Shown in pieces: positions 1-7,142 of a stretch of 11,714 nucleotides of DNA. How positions within the stretch are numbered: the first letter of the stretch is position 1; each line of letters begins with the position of its first letter. Under the pieces are notes generated by a model. That model saw only the letters and a program-made list of their open reading frames with translations, was not told the origin of the DNA and made no database searches. Origin of the DNA: Pseudomonadota bacterium (GTDB taxonomy: Bacteria; Pseudomonadota; Alphaproteobacteria; Rhodobacterales; Rhodobacteraceae). The stretch spans positions 1-11,714 of the forward strand of contig JAQCLA010000055.1 of assembly GCA_027592105.1 (NCBI GenBank), given 5' to 3'. The position numbers and the translations under genes were made by a program.

Positions 1-279
1 GACCGCGACCTGATCTTGCAACTGGCCCGCCACCATGAGGCGCTGATCACCATCGAAGAGGGGGCCGTGGGCGGCTTCGGCAGCCATGTGGCGCAGCTTT
101 TGGCCGAGGAAGGTGTGTTCGACATAGGCCTGAAGTACCGGTCCATGTTCTTGCCCGATACCTTCATCGATCAAGCCAGCCCCGAGGATATGTATGCCGT
201 GGCGAAAATGAACGCCGCCGATATCGAGGCCAAGGTTCTCGATGTGCTGGGCGTGGCCCGGTTGGAACGGCGCGCGTGA
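1..279 (+). CDS. dxs: 1-deoxy-D-xylulose-5-phosphate synthase, C-terminal end (partial)
   Basis: This is the last 92 codons of a gene that enters from the left; the reading frame is open from base 1 to a TGA at 277-279. Dxs condenses pyruvate with glyceraldehyde-3-phosphate, using thiamine diphosphate, as the first step of the cytoplasmic MEP isoprenoid pathway. The visible part matches the end of its transketolase C-terminal domain: LITIEEGAVGGFGSHV, then the GLKYRSMFLPD stretch, FIDQ, and an MYA..KMNAADIE helix. The thiamine-binding and catalytic parts lie outside the window, so activity cannot be judged. The gene converges on the sodium-channel gene, with an inverted repeat between them that may terminate both. 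The family assignment is firm because the EEGAVGGFGSHV and LPD.FIDQ pattern is characteristic of Dxs. Confidence 0.93.
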   Translation, partial: DRDLILQLARHHEALITIEEGAVGGFGSHVAQLLAEEGVFDIGLKYRSMFLPDTFIDQASPEDMYAVAKMNAADIEAKVLDVLGVARLERRA

Positions 280-295
280 CGAGGGTGGCAGTTTC

Positions 296-353
296 GTAGG
301 GTACGCCTTCAGGCGCAGCTTGGGCGCGCGGTGCGCCTGAAGGCGCACCCTAC
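296..353. repeat. Long inverted repeat between convergent genes; possible bidirectional terminator or dispersed REP-like element
   Basis: Two 22-nt arms, 296-317 and 332-353, are reverse complements with one mismatch (A at 302 against G where TAGGGTGCG is expected). They flank a 14-nt GC-rich loop. Each arm is itself a hyphenated palindrome, GCGCCT-TC-AGGCGC. There is no clear T-run on either side, so it is not a textbook intrinsic terminator, but it sits where dxs and the channel gene converge. The arm-within-arm layout resembles REP-type elements. The last nucleotides of the right arm form the channel gene's TAG stop. Whether it is dispersed in the genome cannot be told from one copy. Confidence 0.75.
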
Positions 354-1135
354 CAATTGTTCAACCGCTCTTCGATCTTTCTTAGCCGCTCCAGCACCTC
401 GTCGCGGTAAGCATCGGTGGCGGCGTTGCTTTCGGCTGCGTGAGCGTCTTGCATTGAATTGACCACCAGACCCACGATCAGGTTCACCACGGCAAATGTG
501 GTGACCATGATGAAGGGCACGAAGAACGCCCAAGCATAGGGATAGACCTCGAGCACAGGGCGCACGATGCCCATCGACCACGACTCCAACGTCATCACCT
601 GAAAGAGCGTGTAAAGCGACGCGCCGATCGAGCCGAACCATTCGGGAAAGCTGGCGGCGAACAGCTTGGTCGCCATCACCGCCCCGATGTAAAAGATGAT
701 CGACATCAGCAAGAACACCGACCCCATCCCCGGCAACGCGGTCAATAACCCCTCGACCACGCGGCGCAGCGATGGCACCGCCGAGACGACACGCAAAACC
801 CGCAGGATGCGCAATGCGCGCAAGACCGAAAGCCCCTGTGCGCCGGGTACTAGCGCGATGCCGACGATCACGAAATCGAAGATGTTCCAACCCGAGCGGA
901 AGAACCTCGGCCCCAAGGCCACAAGCTTGAGCAAAAGCTCGACCACGAAGATGGCCAAGCAGGCCTGATCAAGCGCCAAGATCAACGGACCTGCCGCAGC
1001 CATGATGCTGGGCGATGTTTCCATCCCCAAGATCACGGCGTTGAAAACGATCACGCCGATGATAGTGTTGCGGATGATGGGCCGATCCAGCCACAGGGCC
1101 AGATGCGCACGAAACCCAATGTCGGTCGCACTCAT
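350..1135 (-). CDS. Bacterial voltage-gated sodium channel (NaChBac/NavAb family)
   Basis: This 261-residue inner-membrane protein is expected to form a homotetrameric voltage-gated Na+ channel. S1 carries N32 and E39 (FNAVILGMET). S2 has the acidic E66 and S3 has D87 in WNIFDF. The S4 voltage sensor has arginines at 106, 109, 112 and 115 (LRALRILRVLR), followed by SAVPSLRR. The pore helix leads into TLESWS at 182-187, whose Glu184 gives the EEEE ring typical of Na+-selective prokaryotic channels. S6 has N218 in FAVVNLIVGLVVNSM. The pore stretch closely resembles Arcobacter NavAb as I remember it. The cytoplasmic tail is short (about 33 residues) and ends in an acidic/basic helix, DEVLERLRKIEERL, that fits the tetramerising coiled coil. 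It is the last gene of the minus-strand run, 18 nt after rlmD. A GAGGGAG lies at the rlmD stop, 13 nt before the ATG. Its stop codon lies inside the inverted repeat. Confidence 0.95.
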   Translation of the reverse strand: MSATDIGFRAHLALWLDRPIIRNTIIGVIVFNAVILGMETSPSIMAAAGPLILALDQACLAIFVVELLLKLVALGPRFFRSGWNIFDFVIVGIALVPGAQGLSVLRALRILRVLRVVSAVPSLRRVVEGLLTALPGMGSVFLLMSIIFYIGAVMATKLFAASFPEWFGSIGASLYTLFQVMTLESWSMGIVRPVLEVYPYAWAFFVPFIMVTTFAVVNLIVGLVVNSMQDAHAAESNAATDAYRDEVLERLRKIEERLNNW

Positions 1136-1153
1136 GATACTGATAAAACTCCC

Positions 1154-2386
1154 TCAGACAGGGCTGAGATGGGGCAGTGTGAAGCTTGCCGCAAGCTCTA
1201 CATGCGGCGACCAGCGAAATTGATCGACGGGTTGCACCCAATTCAGGCGATAGCCCCCCTGAATGAGCAAGGCCGCATCGCGCGCGAATGTCACGGGGTT
1301 GCACGACACCATCGCAACGCGCGGGATTTGCGCGGTGACGATCTGCGCGACCTGCGCCTCGGCACCGGCGCGGGGCGGGTCGATGACGATTCCGTCAAAG
1401 CGCGCCAACTCGGCTGGCAAAAGCGGGCGGCGAAACAGGTCGCGGGTTTCGACTGTCAGCGTCTTAAGGCCGGTCGCATAGCGCATCGCATGATCAAGTG
1501 CTGCGGTCAGCGCCGCCGCCCCCTCGACCGCATGCACGGGCACCGCGCGCGCCAGCGGCAAGGCGAATGTCCCGCATCCGGCAAATAGATCTGCCACCCG
1601 CTTGGACCCATCAAGCGCGGCGGCGACAGCGGCGCTCAGCGCATCCTCGCCTGCCTTCGTCGCTTGCAAAAAGGCGCCGGGCGGCGGGGCAACGGCAATG
1701 GTGCCGAAATGCACGCTGGGCAATGTTTCGGCATAGACCGGTTCATCGCCCCAGCTCAGCCGCGCGATATCGCCGCGAAAGCGGGGCAAGGCGGTGCGCA
1801 ATTCTTCATCAAGCGGTTTGCCACCCGTCACCGCGCAATCGATGCCCGTATCGGTCAGCGTCAAGGCAAAGCTCATGGTCGCCGCGCGTGAGCCACCAAC
1901 TTGCGTGATCTCGGCCAGCACGGGCAATAGATCGACCAAGGGTTGGGCCAAGACATGGCAATCACCAAGCGGCACGATCACATCCGAGCGACGCGCATAA
2001 AACCCGACCAGCGCCCCTTTCTTGGTGCGCCGCCCAGCAAGGGTTGCACGCCGCCGCGCGCGGGGCGGCGATGTGGCGATGGGTCGGATCGGCGCGGTCA
2101 GATCATGGGCGGCAAGGGCGGCCACGATCACCCCCGCTTTCCATTCAGCGACGAAAGCATCGGAGGCATGCATCAGGTTACAGCCACCGCAGCTTTTGAA
2201 ATGCGCGCAAGCTGGCCTGACGCGGTCGACCGAGGGTTTGACGATCTTGGTATCCGTTATCTGATCACCCGCAACCGCGCCTGTGACCACTTCCCCGGGC
2301 AAGCTCAACGGCACGAAAACGGGGCCGGGCGCGATACCATCGCCGTGATGGCCAAGCCGGTGGATGGTCAATTCTGTTTGGGTCAT
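1154..2386 (-). CDS. rlmD: Class I SAM-dependent (uracil-5-)RNA methyltransferase, RlmD/RumA-like
   Basis: This 410-residue cytoplasmic enzyme is predicted to methylate C5 of a uridine in RNA, most likely the 23S rRNA site of RlmD. A short TRAM-like N-terminus is followed by a 4Fe-4S ligand set, C60, C66 and C69 in the C-x5-C-x2-C spacing of RumA, with the fourth ligand at C143 (GDCHVLA). The FLQ motif is at 239-241 and the SAM-binding loop DLFAGCGTFALPLA is at 266-279. DPPRAG is at 336-341, the catalytic nucleophile C362 is in VSCNPVTFARD, and the probable base E397 is in SPHVE. It is a little shorter than E. coli RlmD (433). The start overlaps the stop of the VOC gene by ATGA, with no clear Shine-Dalgarno, which suggests translational coupling. 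A tRNA m5U54 role is possible, but many alphaproteobacteria use TrmFO for that, so RlmD is preferred. Confidence 0.88.
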   Translation of the reverse strand: MTQTELTIHRLGHHGDGIAPGPVFVPLSLPGEVVTGAVAGDQITDTKIVKPSVDRVRPACAHFKSCGGCNLMHASDAFVAEWKAGVIVAALAAHDLTAPIRPIATSPPRARRRATLAGRRTKKGALVGFYARRSDVIVPLGDCHVLAQPLVDLLPVLAEITQVGGSRAATMSFALTLTDTGIDCAVTGGKPLDEELRTALPRFRGDIARLSWGDEPVYAETLPSVHFGTIAVAPPPGAFLQATKAGEDALSAAVAAALDGSKRVADLFAGCGTFALPLARAVPVHAVEGAAALTAALDHAMRYATGLKTLTVETRDLFRRPLLPAELARFDGIVIDPPRAGAEAQVAQIVTAQIPRVAMVSCNPVTFARDAALLIQGGYRLNWVQPVDQFRWSPHVELAASFTLPHLSPV

Positions 2387-2805
2387 GGTCGCTTTATCGC
2401 TGGGCTGAAGGCATAGCCCTCGGGGCTGAGGATCGTCGCCTCGCGCAAGCCATGTAGCTTTTCGGTCGCGGGCTCGGCCACGACATGCCCCGCCGCCGCA
2501 GCGCGCGCAATGGCTGCGTCGGGATCAATGCCGAAGAGATAGATCTGTACCCCGCCACCGCGCGGTGGATTTTCAGGGATCAAACCGGGCAGAGGATGAC
2601 GCGCAAAGGTCGCATCGGAATGAATCTGCAGCAGAATCGCGCCATGGCGCAGAATGGCGAAATCATCCGAAAGCCGATGCGCGCTAAGGCCAAACACATC
2701 GCGCAAAAAGCCCGCAAGACCGCGCACATCACGGCTCAGCAGGTTGATACCGATCCCTGCAAGGCTGCGCCCAAGATCATCGGCGGATACAGTTTCAAGA
2801 TCCAT
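2383..2805 (-). CDS. VOC-fold (glyoxalase/bleomycin-resistance-like) protein
   Basis: This is a small cytoplasmic protein of 140 residues. It is recognisable as one VOC module pair: a beta-alpha unit (GINLLSRDVRGLAGFLRDVF, then FAILRHGAILLQIHSD) and a second one (GGVQIYLFGIDPDAAIARA, then AATILSPEGYAF-like strands). The family includes glyoxalases, dioxygenases and drug-binding proteins. A histidine on the first-module strand (LQIH) is a plausible metal ligand, but the substrate cannot be predicted. Two starts compete. An ATG at 2805 gives 140 residues. A TTG immediately upstream at 2808 gives one more residue and a better 9-nt spacing from the GGAG near the ABC stop. The gene follows the second ABC gene by 9 nt and overlaps rlmD by ATGA, so all three are probably translated from one message. 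It may act with the ABC pair, as in drug or aldehyde detoxification, but that is only inference. Confidence 0.82.
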   Translation of the reverse strand: MDLETVSADDLGRSLAGIGINLLSRDVRGLAGFLRDVFGLSAHRLSDDFAILRHGAILLQIHSDATFARHPLPGLIPENPPRGGGVQIYLFGIDPDAAIARAAAAGHVVAEPATEKLHGLREATILSPEGYAFSPAIKRP

Positions 2806-2814
2806 CAACGCCGT

Positions 2815-4674
2815 TTACTCCGCCGCCTCGGTCAAGCCGATAAAGCCACCCGATTGGCGGTTCCAATAGCGGGCATAAAGCCCGTCCTTGGCTAAGAGCG
2901 CCTCATGTGTGCCATCCTCGACGATGCGGCCTTGATCCAGCACGATGATCCGGTCCATCGCCGAAAGCGTCGACAGCCGATGCGCGATGGCGATCACAGT
3001 CTTGCCTTCCATCACCTTGATCAGGCTGTCCTGAATGGCGGCCTCGACCTCGCTATCAAGGGCTGATGTCGCTTCGTCCAAGACCAAGATCGGCGCATCC
3101 TTGAGAAAGGCACGCGCAAGGGCAATGCGCTGGCGCTGACCACCCGAAAGCTTGACGCCACGCTCCCCCAAGAAGGCATCATAGCCGCGCCGTCCCTTAT
3201 GATCGACCAAGGCGGCGATGAAGATATCGGCCTCGGCGCGGGCGGCGGCGGCATAGACCTCTGCGGCGGTCGCGTCCGGGCGACCATAAAGGATATTGTC
3301 AAAGGCCGAGCGGTTGAACATGGCGGTGTCTTGCGTGACCATCGCGATCTGGCGGCGCAGGCTGTCTTGTTTGACATTCCGCACATCGATGTCGTCGATC
3401 AAGACGCGGCCCGCCTCGGCCTCGTAAAGGCGCAGCAAAAGCGCCACGAGGGTTGATTTCCCCGCACCCGAGGCACCGACAATCCCAAGTTTCTGGCCCG
3501 GCGCGATGGTCAGATCGATCCCATCCACACCACCCGATTGCCGCCCATAGGCAAAGCTGACATCGGACATGACGATGCGGCCCGTCGCCTTGGGCAGATC
3601 GACCGCGTCAGGGGCATCGACCAACGCATGGGGCGGCGTCAAGGTGCGCATACCATCCTCGATCTCGCCCAGATTGGCATAGATCGCCATCAGCGTGAAA
3701 CTGACCCAGCCCGTCATCTGTGCAATCCGCATCGAAACTGCACCAATGGCCGCGATCTCGCCTGCGCTGACCAGCCCGTCTTGCCAGAGCATCACGCCAA
3801 ACAGCACCAAGGCCACGGGCAAAACACCCGCCGCCGTCATCAAGACGAAGCGAAACCCCGTCGAAAACACGCCGAAATCCAAGGCGGCGGCGCGATACCC
3901 CTGCATCGCGGCGATGGCTGTCTGATCTTCGTGATCGACATGACCAAACAGCTTGACCGTTTTGATATTGGTGATCGTATCCACGATCTGGCCTGTCACA
4001 TTGGCCCGTGCGGCAGCACGCGTCTTGGACAGTGACCTGATGCGCGGCAGATACCAGCGGATCATGTAGAAATAGACCACCGACCAAGCCGCCAAGATCA
4101 TGCCGATCCGCCAATCGATCGCGGCCAGCATCACCACGGCACCCACCAGTGTCGCGATCGCGAAAGCACCGGCATTGATGGTTTCCGTCAGCACATTGAC
4201 CAGCGCGGCGGCTGTCTGCATCTGCTTTTGGGCGATACGTCCTGCGAAATCATTGTCGAAAAAGCCGATCGCATGACCCAATGACCAGCGGTGCAAGCGA
4301 CTTTGAATCAAGGGGGCGACATTGGGCGGAATGACGATCCCGTTGAACGCCGCCGCTGCCCCGAAAAGAAGGGGTCGGATCAGCAAGAAGAACCCGACAT
4401 AGACGGCAATGAGCAAGGCATTGTCGGCGAAATAATCCGCCGGGCCATGCGCCAAGGCACTATCAATCACCAAGCCAAGCAGCCAGGCCGAGATGACCTC
4501 CATCGCGCCGGCCAAGGCCGAGAAAAGCGTGGCAAGCCAGATCACCGGCCAAGTTCCCGACAGGCACCAACGGATAAAGGGCCATAGCTTGCGCGGCGGC
4601 GCACCATTGGCAGGGGCAAAGCCGTCGATCATGCCAGCCAGCCAATCGCGCAAGCGGTGCAAAAGGGCGCTCAT
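2815..4674 (-). CDS. ABC half-transporter (permease fused to ATPase), second of a tandem pair
   Basis: This 619-residue inner-membrane protein has the type-IV (MsbA-like) exporter layout. A six-helix membrane domain occupies about residues 30-330 and includes a WPFIRW segment before TM1 and the NDFAGRIA coupling region. The ATPase follows: Walker A GASGAGKST at 400-408, Q-loop Q448, signature LSGGQ at 509-513, Walker B ILVLDEA with catalytic Glu at 529-535, and H-loop H565. A longer frame opens at 4725, but the ATG at 4674 is preferred: it overlaps the upstream stop as ATGA and has GGAGG 7 nt upstream. The protein is a close paralogue of its upstream neighbour (both end in RQSGGF.G), so the two probably form a heterodimer after tandem duplication. 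Lipid, peptide or drug export are all possible; the substrate cannot be read from sequence. Confidence 0.93.
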   Translation of the reverse strand: MSALLHRLRDWLAGMIDGFAPANGAPPRKLWPFIRWCLSGTWPVIWLATLFSALAGAMEVISAWLLGLVIDSALAHGPADYFADNALLIAVYVGFFLLIRPLLFGAAAAFNGIVIPPNVAPLIQSRLHRWSLGHAIGFFDNDFAGRIAQKQMQTAAALVNVLTETINAGAFAIATLVGAVVMLAAIDWRIGMILAAWSVVYFYMIRWYLPRIRSLSKTRAAARANVTGQIVDTITNIKTVKLFGHVDHEDQTAIAAMQGYRAAALDFGVFSTGFRFVLMTAAGVLPVALVLFGVMLWQDGLVSAGEIAAIGAVSMRIAQMTGWVSFTLMAIYANLGEIEDGMRTLTPPHALVDAPDAVDLPKATGRIVMSDVSFAYGRQSGGVDGIDLTIAPGQKLGIVGASGAGKSTLVALLLRLYEAEAGRVLIDDIDVRNVKQDSLRRQIAMVTQDTAMFNRSAFDNILYGRPDATAAEVYAAAARAEADIFIAALVDHKGRRGYDAFLGERGVKLSGGQRQRIALARAFLKDAPILVLDEATSALDSEVEAAIQDSLIKVMEGKTVIAIAHRLSTLSAMDRIIVLDQGRIVEDGTHEALLAKDGLYARYWNRQSGGFIGLTEAAE

Positions 4675-6518
4675 TCCGCGGCCTCCGCATCGGTGCCAAG
4701 AAACCCGCCCGATTGGCGCGCCCAAAAGCCTGCGTAAAGGCCGCCTTGGGCCAGCAATTCGGCATGGGTGCCCGCCTCGACAATATGCCCGGCATCCAGC
4801 ACCACGATCCGGTCCATCCGCGCGATGGTCGACAGCCGATGCGCGATGGCGATCACGGTCTTACCCTCCATCACGCCGTAAAGCGTATCTTGGATCGCGG
4901 CCTCGACTTCGCTGTCGAGGGCCGATGTCGCCTCGTCCAGCACAAGGATGGGCGCATTCTTGAGGATCACACGGGCCAAGGTCACGCGCTGGCGCTGACC
5001 ACCCGAAAGTTTCACGCCGCGCTCACCGACATGGGCGTCATAGCCACGCCGCCCTTGCGGGTCTTCCAGCGTCAGGATGAAATCATGCGCCTCGGCGCGC
5101 TTTGCGGCGGCGATCATCGCGGCCTCGGTCGCATCGGGGCGACCATATAGGATGTTGTCGCGGACAGACCGGTGCAACAGCGCGCTATCCTGCTGCACCA
5201 TGCCGATCTGGGCACGCAAACTATCTTGGGTGACGCAGCGAATATCCTGACCATCGATCAGGATCTGCCCCTCCTCCACATCATAAAAGCGCAGCAAAAG
5301 CTTCACGAGGGTCGATTTGCCCGCACCCGAACGCCCGACAAGGCCCAGTTTTTCGCCCGGTTGGATCGTCAGTTTCAACTGGTCCAGCCCGCCTGCGCCG
5401 CGCCCGTAGTGATGGCTGACCGCGGCAAAAGCGATCTCACCGCGATCCATGACCAAGGTTGTCGCATCCGGTGCATCGGTCAGGCGGATCGGGTCGGTAA
5501 TCGTCTCCATCCCCTCGGCTACCACGCCCAGCGAACGAAACAGCGTCGAGACCGCCCACATGATCCAGCCCGTCATGGCATTGAGCCGGAGTGTCAGCGC
5601 CGTCGCCGCCGCGATGGCCCCGACCGAGGCCGCACCACCCGCCCAAAGGCCGATGGCCCAGCCCACAACGGCGACGATGAGAAACCCGTTCAACGCGGTC
5701 AGAACCACATCCATGATCGTGTAAAGCCGCATCTCGCGGGCAAAGGTGGCGCGCGTCTGCTCGATCGCCTCCTTGGCGTAATCGATCTCGCGGTCATGAT
5801 GGGCGAAGAGTTTGACCGAATGGATATTGGTGTAGCTGTCCACCACCCGCCCCGTCGTCATGGAACGCGCATCGGCGCTGGCCTTGGATGCGGGTCCAAC
5901 GCGGGTAATCGTCCACCGTAGCAACAGCGCGTAAAGCGCGAACCAGATCAAGAGCGGGATGGCCAAGCGCGGATCGGCATCGGCCAACAAGATCGCCGCC
6001 CCCACGAGATAGGCCAGCGAAAAGGTGATGGCGTCGAAGATCTGGAAAATCGCGTCACCCGCGCTGGTGGGGGTCTGCATGATCCGGTTGGCGATCCGGC
6101 CCGCGAAATCATTCTCGAACCAGCCCACCGATTGGCGCAACACCTGACGATGGGCTCGCCAACGGATCAAGGCACCGAATTGCGGCAAGATCCCGTTGTT
6201 GAGCAGCGCCACATCCAACCCTTGGATCAGGGGCCGCAGCGTCAGGATGAAGATCGCGGCAAGGATGAATTCCCAGCCATGGCTGGCCAGCACATCCGTC
6301 GGCGTGCCACTCGACAATAAATCGATGATCCGCCCCATGTACCAGATCAGGCCGATCTCGACCGCTGCAACCATTATCGACATAAAAGCGGTTACGGCAA
6401 ACAGATTGCGAAAGGGTTGGCCATAGGTCCACAGAAACGGCCAGACCCGGCGCGGTGGCGTATCCGTCTCGACATAGGCCGTGTAGGGATCGACCAGATT
6501 TTCGAAAAAGCGGAACAT
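4671..6518 (-). CDS. ABC half-transporter (permease fused to ATPase), first of a tandem pair
   Basis: This 615-residue exporter-type half-transporter has a membrane domain over about residues 35-335 and the same ENDFAGRIA coupling region as its neighbour. The ATPase domain has Walker A GRSGAGKST at 395-403, Q-loop around Q442, signature LSGGQ at 504-508, Walker B ILVLDEA at 524-530, and H-loop H560. All catalytic residues are present in both partners, so if they pair, neither ATP site looks degenerate, unlike TM287/288-type heterodimers. The ATG at 6518 has AGAAGG 7 nt upstream. That site partly lies in a hairpin in the 42-nt gap after the LysE gene. The gene overlaps its paralogue by ATGA. 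Substrate is unknown; the neighbouring LysE-type exporter does not define one. Confidence 0.93.
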   Translation of the reverse strand: MFRFFENLVDPYTAYVETDTPPRRVWPFLWTYGQPFRNLFAVTAFMSIMVAAVEIGLIWYMGRIIDLLSSGTPTDVLASHGWEFILAAIFILTLRPLIQGLDVALLNNGILPQFGALIRWRAHRQVLRQSVGWFENDFAGRIANRIMQTPTSAGDAIFQIFDAITFSLAYLVGAAILLADADPRLAIPLLIWFALYALLLRWTITRVGPASKASADARSMTTGRVVDSYTNIHSVKLFAHHDREIDYAKEAIEQTRATFAREMRLYTIMDVVLTALNGFLIVAVVGWAIGLWAGGAASVGAIAAATALTLRLNAMTGWIMWAVSTLFRSLGVVAEGMETITDPIRLTDAPDATTLVMDRGEIAFAAVSHHYGRGAGGLDQLKLTIQPGEKLGLVGRSGAGKSTLVKLLLRFYDVEEGQILIDGQDIRCVTQDSLRAQIGMVQQDSALLHRSVRDNILYGRPDATEAAMIAAAKRAEAHDFILTLEDPQGRRGYDAHVGERGVKLSGGQRQRVTLARVILKNAPILVLDEATSALDSEVEAAIQDTLYGVMEGKTVIAIAHRLSTIARMDRIVVLDAGHIVEAGTHAELLAQGGLYAGFWARQSGGFLGTDAEAAE

Positions 6519-6560
6519 GTGGCGGCCTTCTGAACGTCAAGCTTTCATATAGGCCGCGAG
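6519..6560 (-). promoter_or_regulatory. Leader hairpin overlapping the Shine-Dalgarno of the first ABC gene
   Basis: In the transcript, GCGGCCT (6557-6551) can pair perfectly with AGGCCGC (6528-6522). Inside it, TGAA can pair with TTCA around a 9-nt loop. The stem takes up the AGG of the AGAAGG Shine-Dalgarno (6531-6526), which sits 7 nt before the ATG at 6518. The loop contains ATG-AAA-GCT-TGA (6548-6537), a three-codon frame without an obvious ribosome site. There is no U-run, so this is not an intrinsic terminator. A role in lowering translation, or as an RNA processing point between two operon segments, is inference. Confidence 0.4.
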
Positions 6561-7139
6561 TCAGAGAAAAACCATCACCGCCGCAGCACCAAGGCCAAGT
6601 GACATGACCCGCGCAAAGACACGCCACGCAGCAGGCGTATTGAGCAGCAAGGCCAAAAGCGCACCAGCAAAGCTCCAGAACAAGCAGACAAAAAAGTTCA
6701 GCCCGGAAAATGCCAGGGCAAGGCGCTGCGCCTCGCCCCATGGTCCAAGCCCCGCCGCATAGCCAGACGCGGCGGCCAGCGCCACGGCCCAAAGCTTGGG
6801 GTTGATCCATTGAAACAAGATCGCCTCGATCATGGTAAAGGGGCGCGCGCGCCCATCATCGGCCTGCCTTGCCGAAGATCGCCACAGCGCCACCGCCATC
6901 CACGCAATCCACGCGGCAGCCGCGATCTTGAGCGCATATTGCAGCGTCGGCTGCGCCACCAAGATCGCGCCGATGCCAAGTCCGGTCATCCCCGCCACGA
7001 TCCCCACGCCGATCACCACACCCGCGACATGCGGCAAGGTTGCGCGAAAGCCAAAGCGCGCCCCCGAGGCGGTCAGCAAGATCACATTCGGCCCGGGGCT
7101 AAACAGGCCGAGCAGAACAAAGGGGTAAAGCGGGTCCAA
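6561..7139 (-). CDS. LysE/RhtB-family amino-acid exporter
   Basis: This 192-residue, very hydrophobic protein has about six membrane helices. Family marks are SPGPNVILLTASGARFGFR at 14-32 (the conserved SPGPN motif after a short first helix) and FQWINPKLWAVALAA at 109-123. Members export amino acids or similar small metabolites across the inner membrane by proton exchange; the substrate here is unknown. It is a little shorter than the usual 200-210 residues, mainly at the N-terminus. The start is a TTG at 7139, chosen because CGGAG lies 6 nt upstream inside the end of cca and no ATG lies between the frame opening and the SPGPN motif. It begins 3 nt after the cca stop, so expression is probably coupled. 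Confidence 0.9.
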   Translation of the reverse strand: MDPLYPFVLLGLFSPGPNVILLTASGARFGFRATLPHVAGVVIGVGIVAGMTGLGIGAILVAQPTLQYALKIAAAAWIAWMAVALWRSSARQADDGRARPFTMIEAILFQWINPKLWAVALAAASGYAAGLGPWGEAQRLALAFSGLNFFVCLFWSFAGALLALLLNTPAAWRVFARVMSLGLGAAAVMVFL

Positions 7140-7142
7140 GGG

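Noticed and set aside
309..890. 193-codon minus-strand frame overlapping the sodium channel
   Set aside because: It is a shifted frame of the channel gene, very rich in Arg and Gly, and explained by the channel's coding sequence.
350..1135. Calcium- or potassium-channel identity for the six-helix protein
   Set aside because: The filter is TLESWS with a single Glu, not the acid-rich Ca2+-selective variant and not the K+-channel TVGYG. The rest of the pore fits the bacterial Na+ family.
4675..4725. 17-residue N-terminal extension of the second ABC gene
   Set aside because: The ATG at 4674 has GGAGG at ideal spacing and an ATGA overlap. The extension reads antisense-like residues inside the upstream ABC C-terminus frame.
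5172..5921. 249-codon + strand open frame inside the first ABC gene
   Set aside because: It is rich in His, Arg and Gln with no fold-like hydrophobic pattern. The ABC gene on the other strand fully explains the sequence.
6519..6560. Intrinsic terminator between the LysE gene and the ABC pair
   Set aside because: The stem is real, but there is no following U-run and it merges with the ribosome-binding site of the next gene, so a leader hairpin is more likely than a terminator.
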